Origin: a virus
Direction: 5' to 3' (one strand)
Length of the DNA: 29,557 nt
IMG/VR virus record: IMGVR_UViG_3300028550_000832
Coordinates: 1 to 29,557 of that record
The stretch's first letter is position 1, and each line of letters begins with the position of its first letter. The notes beneath the pieces are model-generated. The model had not been told where the DNA came from, ran no database searches, and was given only the letters and a program-made list of their open reading frames with translations. This document shows positions 20,916 to 27,835 of the stretch, piece after piece. The translations under genes were made by a program, and so were the position numbers.

Positions 20916-22646
20916 TTACGAATGTTTAGATAAACCGATTTTGTAGTTGTTTTTTATTTCTTTTGCTGATAATACACTTGAATATATTAACACCTCATCT
21001 ATAATTCCATCTATATCGAATCCTGCCAAATTAGATGTGTAAAATTCATTCCAAGCACTAAGATTTACTCCTGTGAATGTATAGAAGTTCCAAGCGTTAT
21101 TATATAGTGGTTGCGTACTTGCCGTATCACTACCTATATAAGATGTAATAGTTCCTGCGTTTCCAAAACTCCAAACACCATTATCTGTTTTACCAATAAA
21201 CTCAGAACTTGATTGCCCATTAAGAACGCTAAACTTAGTATCAGAAGTCTTTAACCAGAATTGAATAGTTCCATTAGTTATAGCAGTTAATTCGCTTGAA
21301 ATAGCAACAGAACCATACCCACTACCATCTAAATTGAATCCACCATCTCTTAATCGAAGCGAGTTACCTAGAACGTCTTTACCTAAGTCGTTAGGTGCTT
21401 CTATTAAAGTGACCTCCGTAGAGACTGGTGTACTCTTTGCCCAATCAACCATCCCCAATTGAGGAATAGTAGGTTGTTTGTTAACGTATGTTGCACCTAA
21501 CGTACTACCATCATATACGTTACCCGAATTTCCCTCTCCTGAACTATCGTAAGCAATCGAACCGCTACCTTCAGACAAAGCATAGTAACCTTTTAAATTA
21601 GATAAAGCAATATTTGATGCTGAATTGTTAAAGACTAAGTTGTTTGGATTTGCATAGTCGTAAACTGCATCGTCTGAATCCCAAGCTGCGTTGTAGATTT
21701 GGAAGTCCGAAACAGTTCCATTAACCATATACTGACTATTACTATAACCCGCCATTAACCTACTCACTCTAAGTTCAGTTGTTGATGGTGTTATTGCGTT
21801 AATAAATACACCATTAATATATAATGATATATTAGTACCATTAGAAGAAAATACCAATCTTTGAGGTGTTGCTAAATCAACACTATAACCGCTAAAATTA
21901 AAATCATGGTAATTAGCAGAACTATCCCTAAAGAATATTTTACCTCCTACTGAATTATTTAATCCTATGTTCCTAGTTGTAGAATCTCCGAGAATCCAAG
22001 CGAAAGTTGTAGCCGTATAATCGCTCAACCATATAGCAGTTGTCCAGATAGTTCCATTGCTATTTATATCAGAACCGAAATCAATGTAATCATTAACTCC
22101 ATCAAAACTCAAAGCCTTACCAGTAAACAACTTAGCTTCGTTCGTTTTTACAGATTTGTCTGTAGCAAATTGTGCTACTTCTTTTACTGAGATACTGAAC
22201 TCGCCTGTGTCGAATACATTAGTTCCGTTAAGATTAAAATTAACAACTCCATTGCTTTTAAATGTAAACTCTTTTACACTTGTAAAATCGTAGTTTGTGA
22301 ATACATAACTAGAACCATCGTAAAGTTTACTTTTAATAGTTCCAGTAGGCGTTGAATTAGGATTGGGTGTTATTATTAAATTGTAAGTTGAACCCGTAGT
22401 GGTAGCGATGGTAAATCTAGGTCTTACGCTGCTAGTTTGAACGCCATCGCTAGTAGCACTATAATTGTTTTGATTTAAAAGTTCCATAATAGCATCTCCT
22501 GAATTGTCAATGCTACCTGCTAAAGGTAATAACTCCTTCCCTATGATATCAGCTTTAGTAAAGCCAAGCCACATCTGGAGGTTCTTTTTTACGATGCCCA
22601 ACCTTCTATCTAAAGCACCTATTGTATTCTGTATGATATTAAGCAT
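20916..22646 (-). CDS. Fibre protein with two LamG/concanavalin-like domains (576 aa)
   Basis: Residues 1-60 are helical and probably anchor the protein (MLNIIQNTIGALDRRLGIVK). Residues 65-170 are a small beta domain. The first LamG-like domain is at about 182-330 (LSFDGVNDYIDFGSDIN, SLYINGVFINA, VSDFQIYNAAW), the second at about 438-570 (GTIQFWLKTSDTKFS, GIIDEVLIYSSVLSAKEIKN). Such jelly-roll domains bind glycans. It follows the head-spike base gene by one base, so it is more likely a head fibre than a tail fibre. Adhesion to host or surface polysaccharide is the likely job. Confidence 0.7.
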   Translation of the reverse strand: MLNIIQNTIGALDRRLGIVKKNLQMWLGFTKADIIGKELLPLAGSIDNSGDAIMELLNQNNYSATSDGVQTSSVRPRFTIATTTGSTYNLIITPNPNSTPTGTIKSKLYDGSSYVFTNYDFTSVKEFTFKSNGVVNFNLNGTNVFDTGEFSISVKEVAQFATDKSVKTNEAKLFTGKALSFDGVNDYIDFGSDINSNGTIWTTAIWLSDYTATTFAWILGDSTTRNIGLNNSVGGKIFFRDSSANYHDFNFSGYSVDLATPQRLVFSSNGTNISLYINGVFINAITPSTTELRVSRLMAGYSNSQYMVNGTVSDFQIYNAAWDSDDAVYDYANPNNLVFNNSASNIALSNLKGYYALSEGSGSIAYDSSGEGNSGNVYDGSTLGATYVNKQPTIPQLGMVDWAKSTPVSTEVTLIEAPNDLGKDVLGNSLRLRDGGFNLDGSGYGSVAISSELTAITNGTIQFWLKTSDTKFSVLNGQSSSEFIGKTDNGVWSFGNAGTITSYIGSDTASTQPLYNNAWNFYTFTGVNLSAWNEFYTSNLAGFDIDGIIDEVLIYSSVLSAKEIKNNYKIGLSKHS

Positions 22647-22647
22647 A

Positions 22648-22905
22648 CTAAAATATAGCTACTATGTCCGTTGCAGTTGTATTCGTTGCCTTCACCCTTG
22701 TTACCTGAATTGGTAAAAATGATCCGTCTGCAATATTTTTCAATAAAAGCGTTGAACCGCCAAGAGTTATAACCTCAACATCCCCTCCAACTCCTACGAA
22801 TAAGGTTGCAGGTGTATTCGCATTAGAACCTGTTATATCTGTGGAATCGCTTGGAGTAACTATTACTCCTGTTGTTCCTTGTCTTACTACTAAATTTGTT
22901 GGCAT
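22648..22905 (-). CDS. Head spike base protein, GTA Rcc01079-like
   Basis: An 85-residue beta protein with the family pattern: a start around VVRQGTTGVIVTPSDSTDI, then ATLFVGVGGDVEVITLGG and FLPIQVTRVKATNTTATDIV. In the Rhodobacter gene transfer agent this family forms the base of spikes on the capsid vertices. The downstream LamG gene would then encode the fibre. An AT-rich leader with a 20-base element shared with the 25485 gene precedes it. Confidence 0.7.
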   Translation of the reverse strand: MPTNLVVRQGTTGVIVTPSDSTDITGSNANTPATLFVGVGGDVEVITLGGSTLLLKNIADGSFLPIQVTRVKATNTTATDIVAIF

Positions 22906-22913
22906 AATATATG

Positions 22914-22933
22914 TTTCTTTTATATAAATATAA
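22914..22933 (-). promoter_or_regulatory. Shared AT-rich leader element, copy 1
   Basis: TTATATTTATATAAAAGAAA in transcript orientation, identical over 20 bases to 25510-25491. It lies just before the spike-base start. A TATATTTA core resembles the candidate tail promoter at 4455-4484, so it may be a late promoter element or a translation leader. Confidence 0.4.
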
Positions 22934-22959
22934 ATAAACTTGTTTTGTTTTTATTTTTA

Positions 22960-22990
22960 TTTGGTAATGTCGAAAATTGAACTATCTTTG
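22960..22990 (+). promoter_or_regulatory. Strong Bacteroidetes-type promoter of the plus-strand cassette
   Basis: TTTG at 22960-22963, 19-base spacer, TATCTTTG at 22983-22990, then TAGGGAACAAAA. The same spacing, -7 and downstream bases are found at 4780-4750 on the other strand; the spacer starts GTA in both and shares CGAAA. Confidence 0.85.
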
Positions 22991-23011
22991 TAGGGAACAA
23001 AAAACAAAACC

Positions 23012-23308
23012 ATGGAATTGATACAATTTAAAAATAGCGAAGAACGAGAATCAATGTTATACGAACTTCTTAACGTTCTAAAGCTTAACGCTCACTTTGA
23101 AAGCTTCAACGATAGCGTATTTTCTTATTATTTAGAAGCAGATGATTTGAATTACGAATTTAACTTTATAACAGATGACTTTCTACTTAAAGAAATGACT
23201 GTGCAGGAGCTACTAGGATTAAAAGATGTCGGGTATTTTAGTAGTACTATAAGGTCTGAGATGTATAGTGAAGTAAAAGGTACTAAAACTTTTAGGTTAA
23301 TACCTTAA
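23012..23308 (+). CDS. Plus-strand moron gene, unknown function (98 aa)
   Basis: The only gene on the plus strand, lying against the flow of the structural operon between the major tail protein and the spike base. ATG at 23012, about 15 bases after the expected transcript start, with an A-rich leader. The product is acidic and soluble: a helical start (MELIQFKNSEERESMLYELL, NVLKLNAHFESFND), a central strand region (YYLEADDLNYEFNFITDDF) and an end with KGTKTFRLIP. No family recognised. Its own promoter and terminator, and expression opposite to the late genes, mark it as a moron. A host-takeover or anti-defence role is conceivable but not shown. Confidence 0.75.
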   Translation: MELIQFKNSEERESMLYELLNVLKLNAHFESFNDSVFSYYLEADDLNYEFNFITDDFLLKEMTVQELLGLKDVGYFSSTIRSEMYSEVKGTKTFRLIP

Positions 23309-23319
23309 AAATTAAGCAC

Positions 23320-23349
23320 AAAAAAAGCCCCTACTTACGCAGGGGCTTT
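23320..23349. terminator. Bidirectional terminator
   Basis: A 9-bp perfect stem AAAGCCCCT, loop of 8, AGGGGCTTT. A T7 run on the minus strand ends the capsid/tail transcript coming from 23946; a shorter T-rich tail on the plus strand ends the 23012 gene. Confidence 0.85.
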
Positions 23350-23367
23350 ATATTAAAGTATTATTAT

Positions 23368-23946
23368 TTACGAAGTTACTATCGTTGGTCTGTTTCCAGA
23401 AGTTGTCAACCCTCCAAAAATAGTATCAGCTACAACTCCAGAAGGTGCTACTGACATTGCTGCCCTTTGCTCTCTACCCACTAAAGTTAAATTGTAACCG
23501 CTCATATCACCGAACGCTTTTCCACGCCCTACGTTACCACCTGTTATAGTCATACCATTATAAGCACCTGCAAGGTATAAATCACCAAAGCCTGTTGTTT
23601 CATTAATATTATTATCTTCAACAAAGATTTGGAATCTACCTTGTGCTAACAATTTAAGATTCTTTAACGCATCTTTTGAAAGATTTGGTAAAGCTAAATT
23701 AATTGTTTGCTCGTAGAATACTGTGCCATTCTCTTCGGATACTGTAATTGCTTCATCAAAATCAGAAGACTGTGGATTAAGATCGTACTTATAAGCTGAA
23801 CTCGTAGCCCCTAAATCATCTAATTCACCATCCGCATCAATTGTATAAGCACCCATTACATTGTTATTCACAAAGTATATGTTCCTGATACCTCCTATAC
23901 TATCTCGAGATTCTAAAGCTCTCCCATTTGCTATTAAACTTGGCAT
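23368..23946 (-). CDS. Major tail tube protein
   Basis: A beta-rich 192-residue protein with the pattern of Bacteroidetes major tail proteins: VFYEQTINLALPNLSKDALK, LLAQGRFQIFVEDNNI, GDLYLAGAYNGMTITGG and a late GYNLTLVGREQRAAMSV. It should form the tail tube by hexamer stacking. It lies directly after the capsid gene, separated from the other tail genes, which is uncommon. The minus-strand terminator follows 19 bases after its stop. Confidence 0.75.
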   Translation of the reverse strand: MPSLIANGRALESRDSIGGIRNIYFVNNNVMGAYTIDADGELDDLGATSSAYKYDLNPQSSDFDEAITVSEENGTVFYEQTINLALPNLSKDALKNLKLLAQGRFQIFVEDNNINETTGFGDLYLAGAYNGMTITGGNVGRGKAFGDMSGYNLTLVGREQRAAMSVAPSGVVADTIFGGLTTSGNRPTIVTS

Positions 23947-23966
23947 ATTTTTTTATTTTTTAAATA

Positions 23967-23990
23967 AGAGGGAGTAATTAAACCCCCTCT
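23967..23990 (-). terminator. Hairpin after the capsid gene, weak terminator
   Basis: AGAGGGGG, loop TTTAATTA, CTCCCTCT in transcript orientation, with one G-U pair, but only a mixed A/T stretch after it. It may dampen read-through or protect the 3' end of the capsid message. Confidence 0.4.
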
Positions 23991-24000
23991 ATATTATTAT

Positions 24001-24894
24001 TTATGCGTATAAAACAACATCTGAACCAGTTGCAAAACCTACACCTGCATTCCACTTCATCACCAATCTTACGTTATCTGAACCATCATTCTCAGTCATA
24101 TCAATGACTTTAACTTCTGCTAAATTATTTACTAAGTCAGTCGCATAAAACAAGTTAGACTTACGTGCTGCAATCATTTTGTTAGCAGACATTCCCGGAC
24201 ATAGAATCAATTTAGTACCTTCAAAGTTAGCTTCCGAAACTCCAACATGGAATTGGTCTTGGTAACCTAAAGCAGCTTGTGCAGAAATGTAGAACTTCAT
24301 AGCAGCCGTTCCGATATAGATACCTAAATCTTCCTGACCATAATTAGCATCTAATATTGCATCTCTTACTTTTCCTAATTCTGCAACAATGTTAGCTGCT
24401 GATAAAGTAGTTCCTGTTACATCAACAACAGTAGAATCTGCTGCTGCTAAAACTTCGAAACCATCAAACTCACCAGAGTTACCTGTTGCACCTGCCCAAA
24501 TTGATTTCTCATTCTCTTGACCAACCAACGCCCCTGCGTGACCTATAATATACTCTTGAAAGTTAGCAGGTAAAGTACCATCAGTTCCAACTCTCATTGA
24601 AGCACCTGCATAAGTACTAAGCCAATCTTTCTTACACATCTGCTTGTTTAGTCCGAAATTGTCAGGAGCTAAAGACTTCTCAATGTAAGTAATATCACCT
24701 GCATCTGTAAAGTCACAAGTTGCATCAACTACCGAAGAAGCCGATAAGTCAAAAGACTTTAGATTTACTTTGAATGCTACGTTTGGAAGCAATGTAATGT
24801 TATCTTTTGCTAATGTTTCACCGCTTAGTAACGATGCTGAGATAAAGCCTGCTGCCTCTTGGCCAACATATACTTTAGTTAACGAATCTGCCAT
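24001..24894 (-). CDS. Major capsid protein
   Basis: A 297-residue protein, Ala/Asp-rich, with the pattern of HK97-fold capsid proteins in Bacteroidetes phages: an extended start, a long beta hairpin region (ITYIEKSLAPDNFGLNKQMC, KKDWLST), a helix at LSAANIVAELGKVRDAILDA, then YIGTAAMKFYISAQAALG and a late MIAARKSNLFYATDLV. It follows the scaffold-like gene by 9 bases. The protease and scaffold genes are upstream in the usual order. Confidence 0.8.
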   Translation of the reverse strand: MADSLTKVYVGQEAAGFISASLLSGETLAKDNITLLPNVAFKVNLKSFDLSASSVVDATCDFTDAGDITYIEKSLAPDNFGLNKQMCKKDWLSTYAGASMRVGTDGTLPANFQEYIIGHAGALVGQENEKSIWAGATGNSGEFDGFEVLAAADSTVVDVTGTTLSAANIVAELGKVRDAILDANYGQEDLGIYIGTAAMKFYISAQAALGYQDQFHVGVSEANFEGTKLILCPGMSANKMIAARKSNLFYATDLVNNLAEVKVIDMTENDGSDNVRLVMKWNAGVGFATGSDVVLYA

Positions 24895-24903
24895 AATCTT
24901 TTT

Positions 24904-25485
24904 TTAATTTCTGTTGTTAATTGAATATTGTACTCGCTCAACTGAGCTTAATTTGCTATACTCTAAAGGTGTTAATTCTACCTTCTTAAAATTACCTTCT
25001 GGATTTGGAGTGACACCCTCACCGACTGCACTAAACTCTTCAACTTTCTTAGCATCTTCTGCCGCTTTTACTTTTAAAGAATCGAACTCAGTTTTAATTG
25101 CTGCGAATTCGCTTACCAACTTCTCCAACATTCCAACCGCTTCAACTAAAGCTTGTTTTGATTTGTCTTGCGACATATCCTCTTCAACTGGTTCATCTTC
25201 TTTCTTTTCTTCGGCTGCTTTGATTTCGGCAATAGTACCTTCCTCAGTTACAACCAACAAAGAACCATCCGCTAAAGCATATTCACCAATAGGCAAAGGT
25301 TGCTTTTCTTCTTCGACCATAATAAAGACCGCTGATCCTGCTTCTAAAGAGTCAGCACTAACAATAGTACCATCTTCTAAAGCGATTTCTTCGAACTTCA
25401 TTTGTTCCTTTGCTTCTTCAAGTTCTACCGGAGTAGGTTCTTCAACCATTCCAAGCAAAACCTTAATTTTTTTCAATGTCTCCAT
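24904..25485 (-). CDS. Scaffold-like capsid assembly protein (193 aa)
   Basis: A strongly acidic protein. The N-terminal part has a beta pattern (IALEDGTIVSADSLEAGSA, PLPIGEYALADGSLLVVTEE), as in capsid-associated proteins found between protease and capsid genes in Flavobacteria phages. The C-terminal half is helical and coiled-coil-like (ALVEAVGMLEKLVSEFAAI, FDSLKVKAAEDAKKVEEF) and ends in a basic tail (VQYSINNRN). Position and composition fit a scaffold, perhaps cleaved by the upstream protease. The start is preceded by the 20-base leader element. Confidence 0.7.
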   Translation of the reverse strand: METLKKIKVLLGMVEEPTPVELEEAKEQMKFEEIALEDGTIVSADSLEAGSAVFIMVEEEKQPLPIGEYALADGSLLVVTEEGTIAEIKAAEEKKEDEPVEEDMSQDKSKQALVEAVGMLEKLVSEFAAIKTEFDSLKVKAAEDAKKVEEFSAVGEGVTPNPEGNFKKVELTPLEYSKLSSVERVQYSINNRN

Positions 25486-25490
25486 TTAGT

Positions 25491-25510
25491 TTTCTTTTAT
25501 ATAAATATAA
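25491..25510 (-). promoter_or_regulatory. Shared AT-rich leader element, copy 2
   Basis: TTATATTTATATAAAAGAAA in transcript orientation, identical to 22933-22914, placed just before the scaffold-like gene. It sits in the only gap between the protease and the scaffold. Confidence 0.4.
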
Positions 25511-25513
25511 TTA

Positions 25514-26104
25514 CTAAGCCTTTGTAGTCTTTTGGTCTGCCATAATTATCTGTCTTATAGCTTCTAAAGTAGAATCTTCACTCAGTTCCTGCTTCTTTTC
25601 GTTAAAGTAACCCTCTACTGAGAACCCTTTTACTACTCCTTCCTTGATGTAATTCTGCCATATATCTTCATTGTCTATCTTCATAGTAGCAACCCAAGTG
25701 CCGACAGGATATTCTAAACCGAACGCTTGCGTCTTGTCTAATTTAGAATCTGCAACCAACCAAGTTTCAATTGTAGTAACTCCGTTAATAGTTCTTGAAT
25801 GATCAAGTGTTGCGTTCTGATGTTTAGAATTAACCATGTATAATTGGCTAACTCTTTTGACTGTCTCCTTAGAAAACCAACATTTAAACTTATCGCCTTT
25901 CTCATCTAATCGCATAATTTCCAAGTCTGGGATCATAACCGCCCCCATCACTATTCGCTCATCAGAATCAACTGTTGCGAATGTTTGCTTGTCTTCTGAG
26001 AAATACATAAAATTTTCTTCGGTGGCTGGTTTATCTACTAAGCTAATTGCGAATACTCCGAAATCATCTTCTTGCTCATTGATAATAAATTCTACTACTT
26101 TCAT
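25514..26104 (-). CDS. Prohead protease, XkdF-like
   Basis: A 196-residue serine protease of the XkdF type that matures the procapsid. The catalytic pair can be seen: His102 in ATLDHSRTI and Ser162 in VVKGFSVEGYF. The N-terminus (VVEFIINEQEDDFGVFAISL, VDKPATEENF) is the family start. It lies upstream of scaffold and capsid genes, the standard order, and starts one base after the tape measure stop. Confidence 0.8.
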   Translation of the reverse strand: MKVVEFIINEQEDDFGVFAISLVDKPATEENFMYFSEDKQTFATVDSDERIVMGAVMIPDLEIMRLDEKGDKFKCWFSKETVKRVSQLYMVNSKHQNATLDHSRTINGVTTIETWLVADSKLDKTQAFGLEYPVGTWVATMKIDNEDIWQNYIKEGVVKGFSVEGYFNEKKQELSEDSTLEAIRQIIMADQKTTKA

Positions 26105-26105
26105 T

Positions 26106-27695
26106 TTATAGTGTTCTTTGGTTGTTAATATAGGCTTGTGCCTCTTGACTATCTGTTACTTCTTGACTAATTACATACGCTTGTAATGGTTGCTCTGCTT
26201 GGTTATTAATCGACCCTACAACGTCATCCAATCCAGTTGCAGCAGGAATTGAGGCTGCAATATTACCGCCTACTGAATTACCACTTGGAATAGTTCCGTT
26301 TGATCCACTACCTACATCGGTGCTAATTATAGTCTTAACATTCGCAAGCCCTGTTGCTATAATAGCTGCTGCGTTTATGAAACCAATTGGCGTACCTGCT
26401 CCTGCTGCTAGTGCTTTCGTTGCTCCTAAGTATGTAGATATTGTAGCTTCACCAATTGCAAGAGCTTTGTTATCTCCTGCAAGCTTACCCAACGCTCCTG
26501 CCATATTACCAACGGCTGACAATGTTGCATTGTTTGTGTCTATTGTTGCTTGAGCTTTAACCTTCTCAAGCTTTAATTCTTTGTCTGCTTGTTTAGCTAA
26601 TATGCCAGAAGTTTTAGCACTAAAAAAAGCAATCACATCCGCCTTAGCTTGCTCGCTTGCTCCTAATCTTTCAAGCTCATCAAGTTGCTTTTGCTTCTCT
26701 CTTTCAACCGCTTGAAGTTCACTCTCATCTCTTGCAATCTTAAACTTATTGGTAATACCATCAATTGCATTCTCACGATCTTCGGCTTGCTTAATAAGTC
26801 TTTCAGATTGTATTAAGTCATCCGATTGCTTTTTTGCTCTTGCTGCTTCTTCTCTGTTTCTTCTACCTTCTGAAATTGAATTCAACTTAGTATTGAATGC
26901 CCTAGCTAAATCAACACGTTGAGCGTCTGCATTAGCTATCTGTACCTGTAAATCTGCCTCTTTTTGTAAGTCTTCTGCACTTGAATCACCTAAAGAGTTT
27001 AACTCTTGTAAGGTTGCTAGCTTATCTTTAAGTAAAGACATCTCAGCTTCTGCATTTTCGTTAAGTAGGTTCTGAGCCTCTTGTGCTGCATCAATTCTAA
27101 CTTGTTCTTTATTGGTAACATCATCAATAACCGCATCCAATCGCTTAACGGCAAGTAAATTCTCAGCCCTTGCAACCGCCATATCTCTTTCTGCATCTGC
27201 TAAGTCTTGTAATTTTTCAGTAAGTTCAAAGGCTCGTCCTGCTTCGTCTGCTATCTCTTCACCTATTCCGCTTACCGAATCCTTAATCGCTGCTATACCT
27301 TCTGAGAAATCACCTTTAAAAAATGAAATAACACCTTTACCAAAGCCTATAATCCTATCCGTTAACACATCAACAGTAGCACCAAGACCAGCCATGATAG
27401 CGTCTAGCTTTTCGCTTCCCTCTTTTGACTTTGAAAAGTAAGTAATAAGCGTTCCAAACGCAATAACCAAAACACCAATCCCAGTACTTATAATCGCACC
27501 CTTTAAAGTTTTGAATGACTTAACCGCAGTACCTACACCACCTTTTAACTTGGTAAAGGACTTTTTAAGCTTATCAGTCTGGTCAGCAAATAAACCTTGC
27601 TCTTCTTTAGCTCCTTTAATTTCCTTCTTAACCTTCTTTAGGTCTTCAGTAGCTTTGTCATTAGCTACTAAATCTAATACTACTTCTTCTGCCAT
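26106..27695 (-). CDS. Tape measure protein (529 aa)
   Basis: Sets tail length. The N-terminus (residues 1-60) is helical and Lys-rich; a hydrophobic segment follows (GAIISTGIGVLVIAFGTLIT, about 67-86). Residues 150-390 form long coiled coils with Ala/Glu/Lys repeats. A second hydrophobic part lies at about 395-450 (ALAAGAGTPIGFINAAAIIA). The C-terminus is Gly/Ser-rich and ends with AYVISQEVTDSQEAQAYINN. At 529 residues it predicts a tail of roughly 80 nm by the usual 0.15 nm per residue. It overlaps a 51-aa gene by 16 bases. Confidence 0.85.
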   Translation of the reverse strand: MAEEVVLDLVANDKATEDLKKVKKEIKGAKEEQGLFADQTDKLKKSFTKLKGGVGTAVKSFKTLKGAIISTGIGVLVIAFGTLITYFSKSKEGSEKLDAIMAGLGATVDVLTDRIIGFGKGVISFFKGDFSEGIAAIKDSVSGIGEEIADEAGRAFELTEKLQDLADAERDMAVARAENLLAVKRLDAVIDDVTNKEQVRIDAAQEAQNLLNENAEAEMSLLKDKLATLQELNSLGDSSAEDLQKEADLQVQIANADAQRVDLARAFNTKLNSISEGRRNREEAARAKKQSDDLIQSERLIKQAEDRENAIDGITNKFKIARDESELQAVEREKQKQLDELERLGASEQAKADVIAFFSAKTSGILAKQADKELKLEKVKAQATIDTNNATLSAVGNMAGALGKLAGDNKALAIGEATISTYLGATKALAAGAGTPIGFINAAAIIATGLANVKTIISTDVGSGSNGTIPSGNSVGGNIAASIPAATGLDDVVGSINNQAEQPLQAYVISQEVTDSQEAQAYINNQRTL

Positions 27696-27835
27696 AACTC
27701 TTTCAGTTGTTTATAAGCTTGTTTAATTGTCTTAGGATATTCGTACTTACCAAATGCAATTTCATTCTGTTTATTAGGCTTTATTTTGCCTTGACAAATA
27801 CCTTTAATTACTTCGTTTATCATTTCCAATAGCAT
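27680..27835 (-). CDS. Small protein (51 aa) between tail hub and tape measure genes
   Basis: ATG at 27835 overlaps the end of the hub-like gene by 16 bases, and its end overlaps the tape measure start by 16. The product (MLLEMINEVIKGICQGKIKP, then FGKYEYPKTIKQAYKQLKEL) is basic and helical. The double overlap supports it. A tail assembly helper is possible; the family is not recognised. Confidence 0.6.
   Translation of the reverse strand: MLLEMINEVIKGICQGKIKPNKQNEIAFGKYEYPKTIKQAYKQLKELWQKK

Noticed and set aside
24914-25489. 191-codon plus-strand frame opposite the scaffold gene
   Set aside because: Ser/Thr/Leu-rich mirror of an acidic, Glu/Ala/Lys-rich gene. The minus-strand gene has clear family patterns and operon context.
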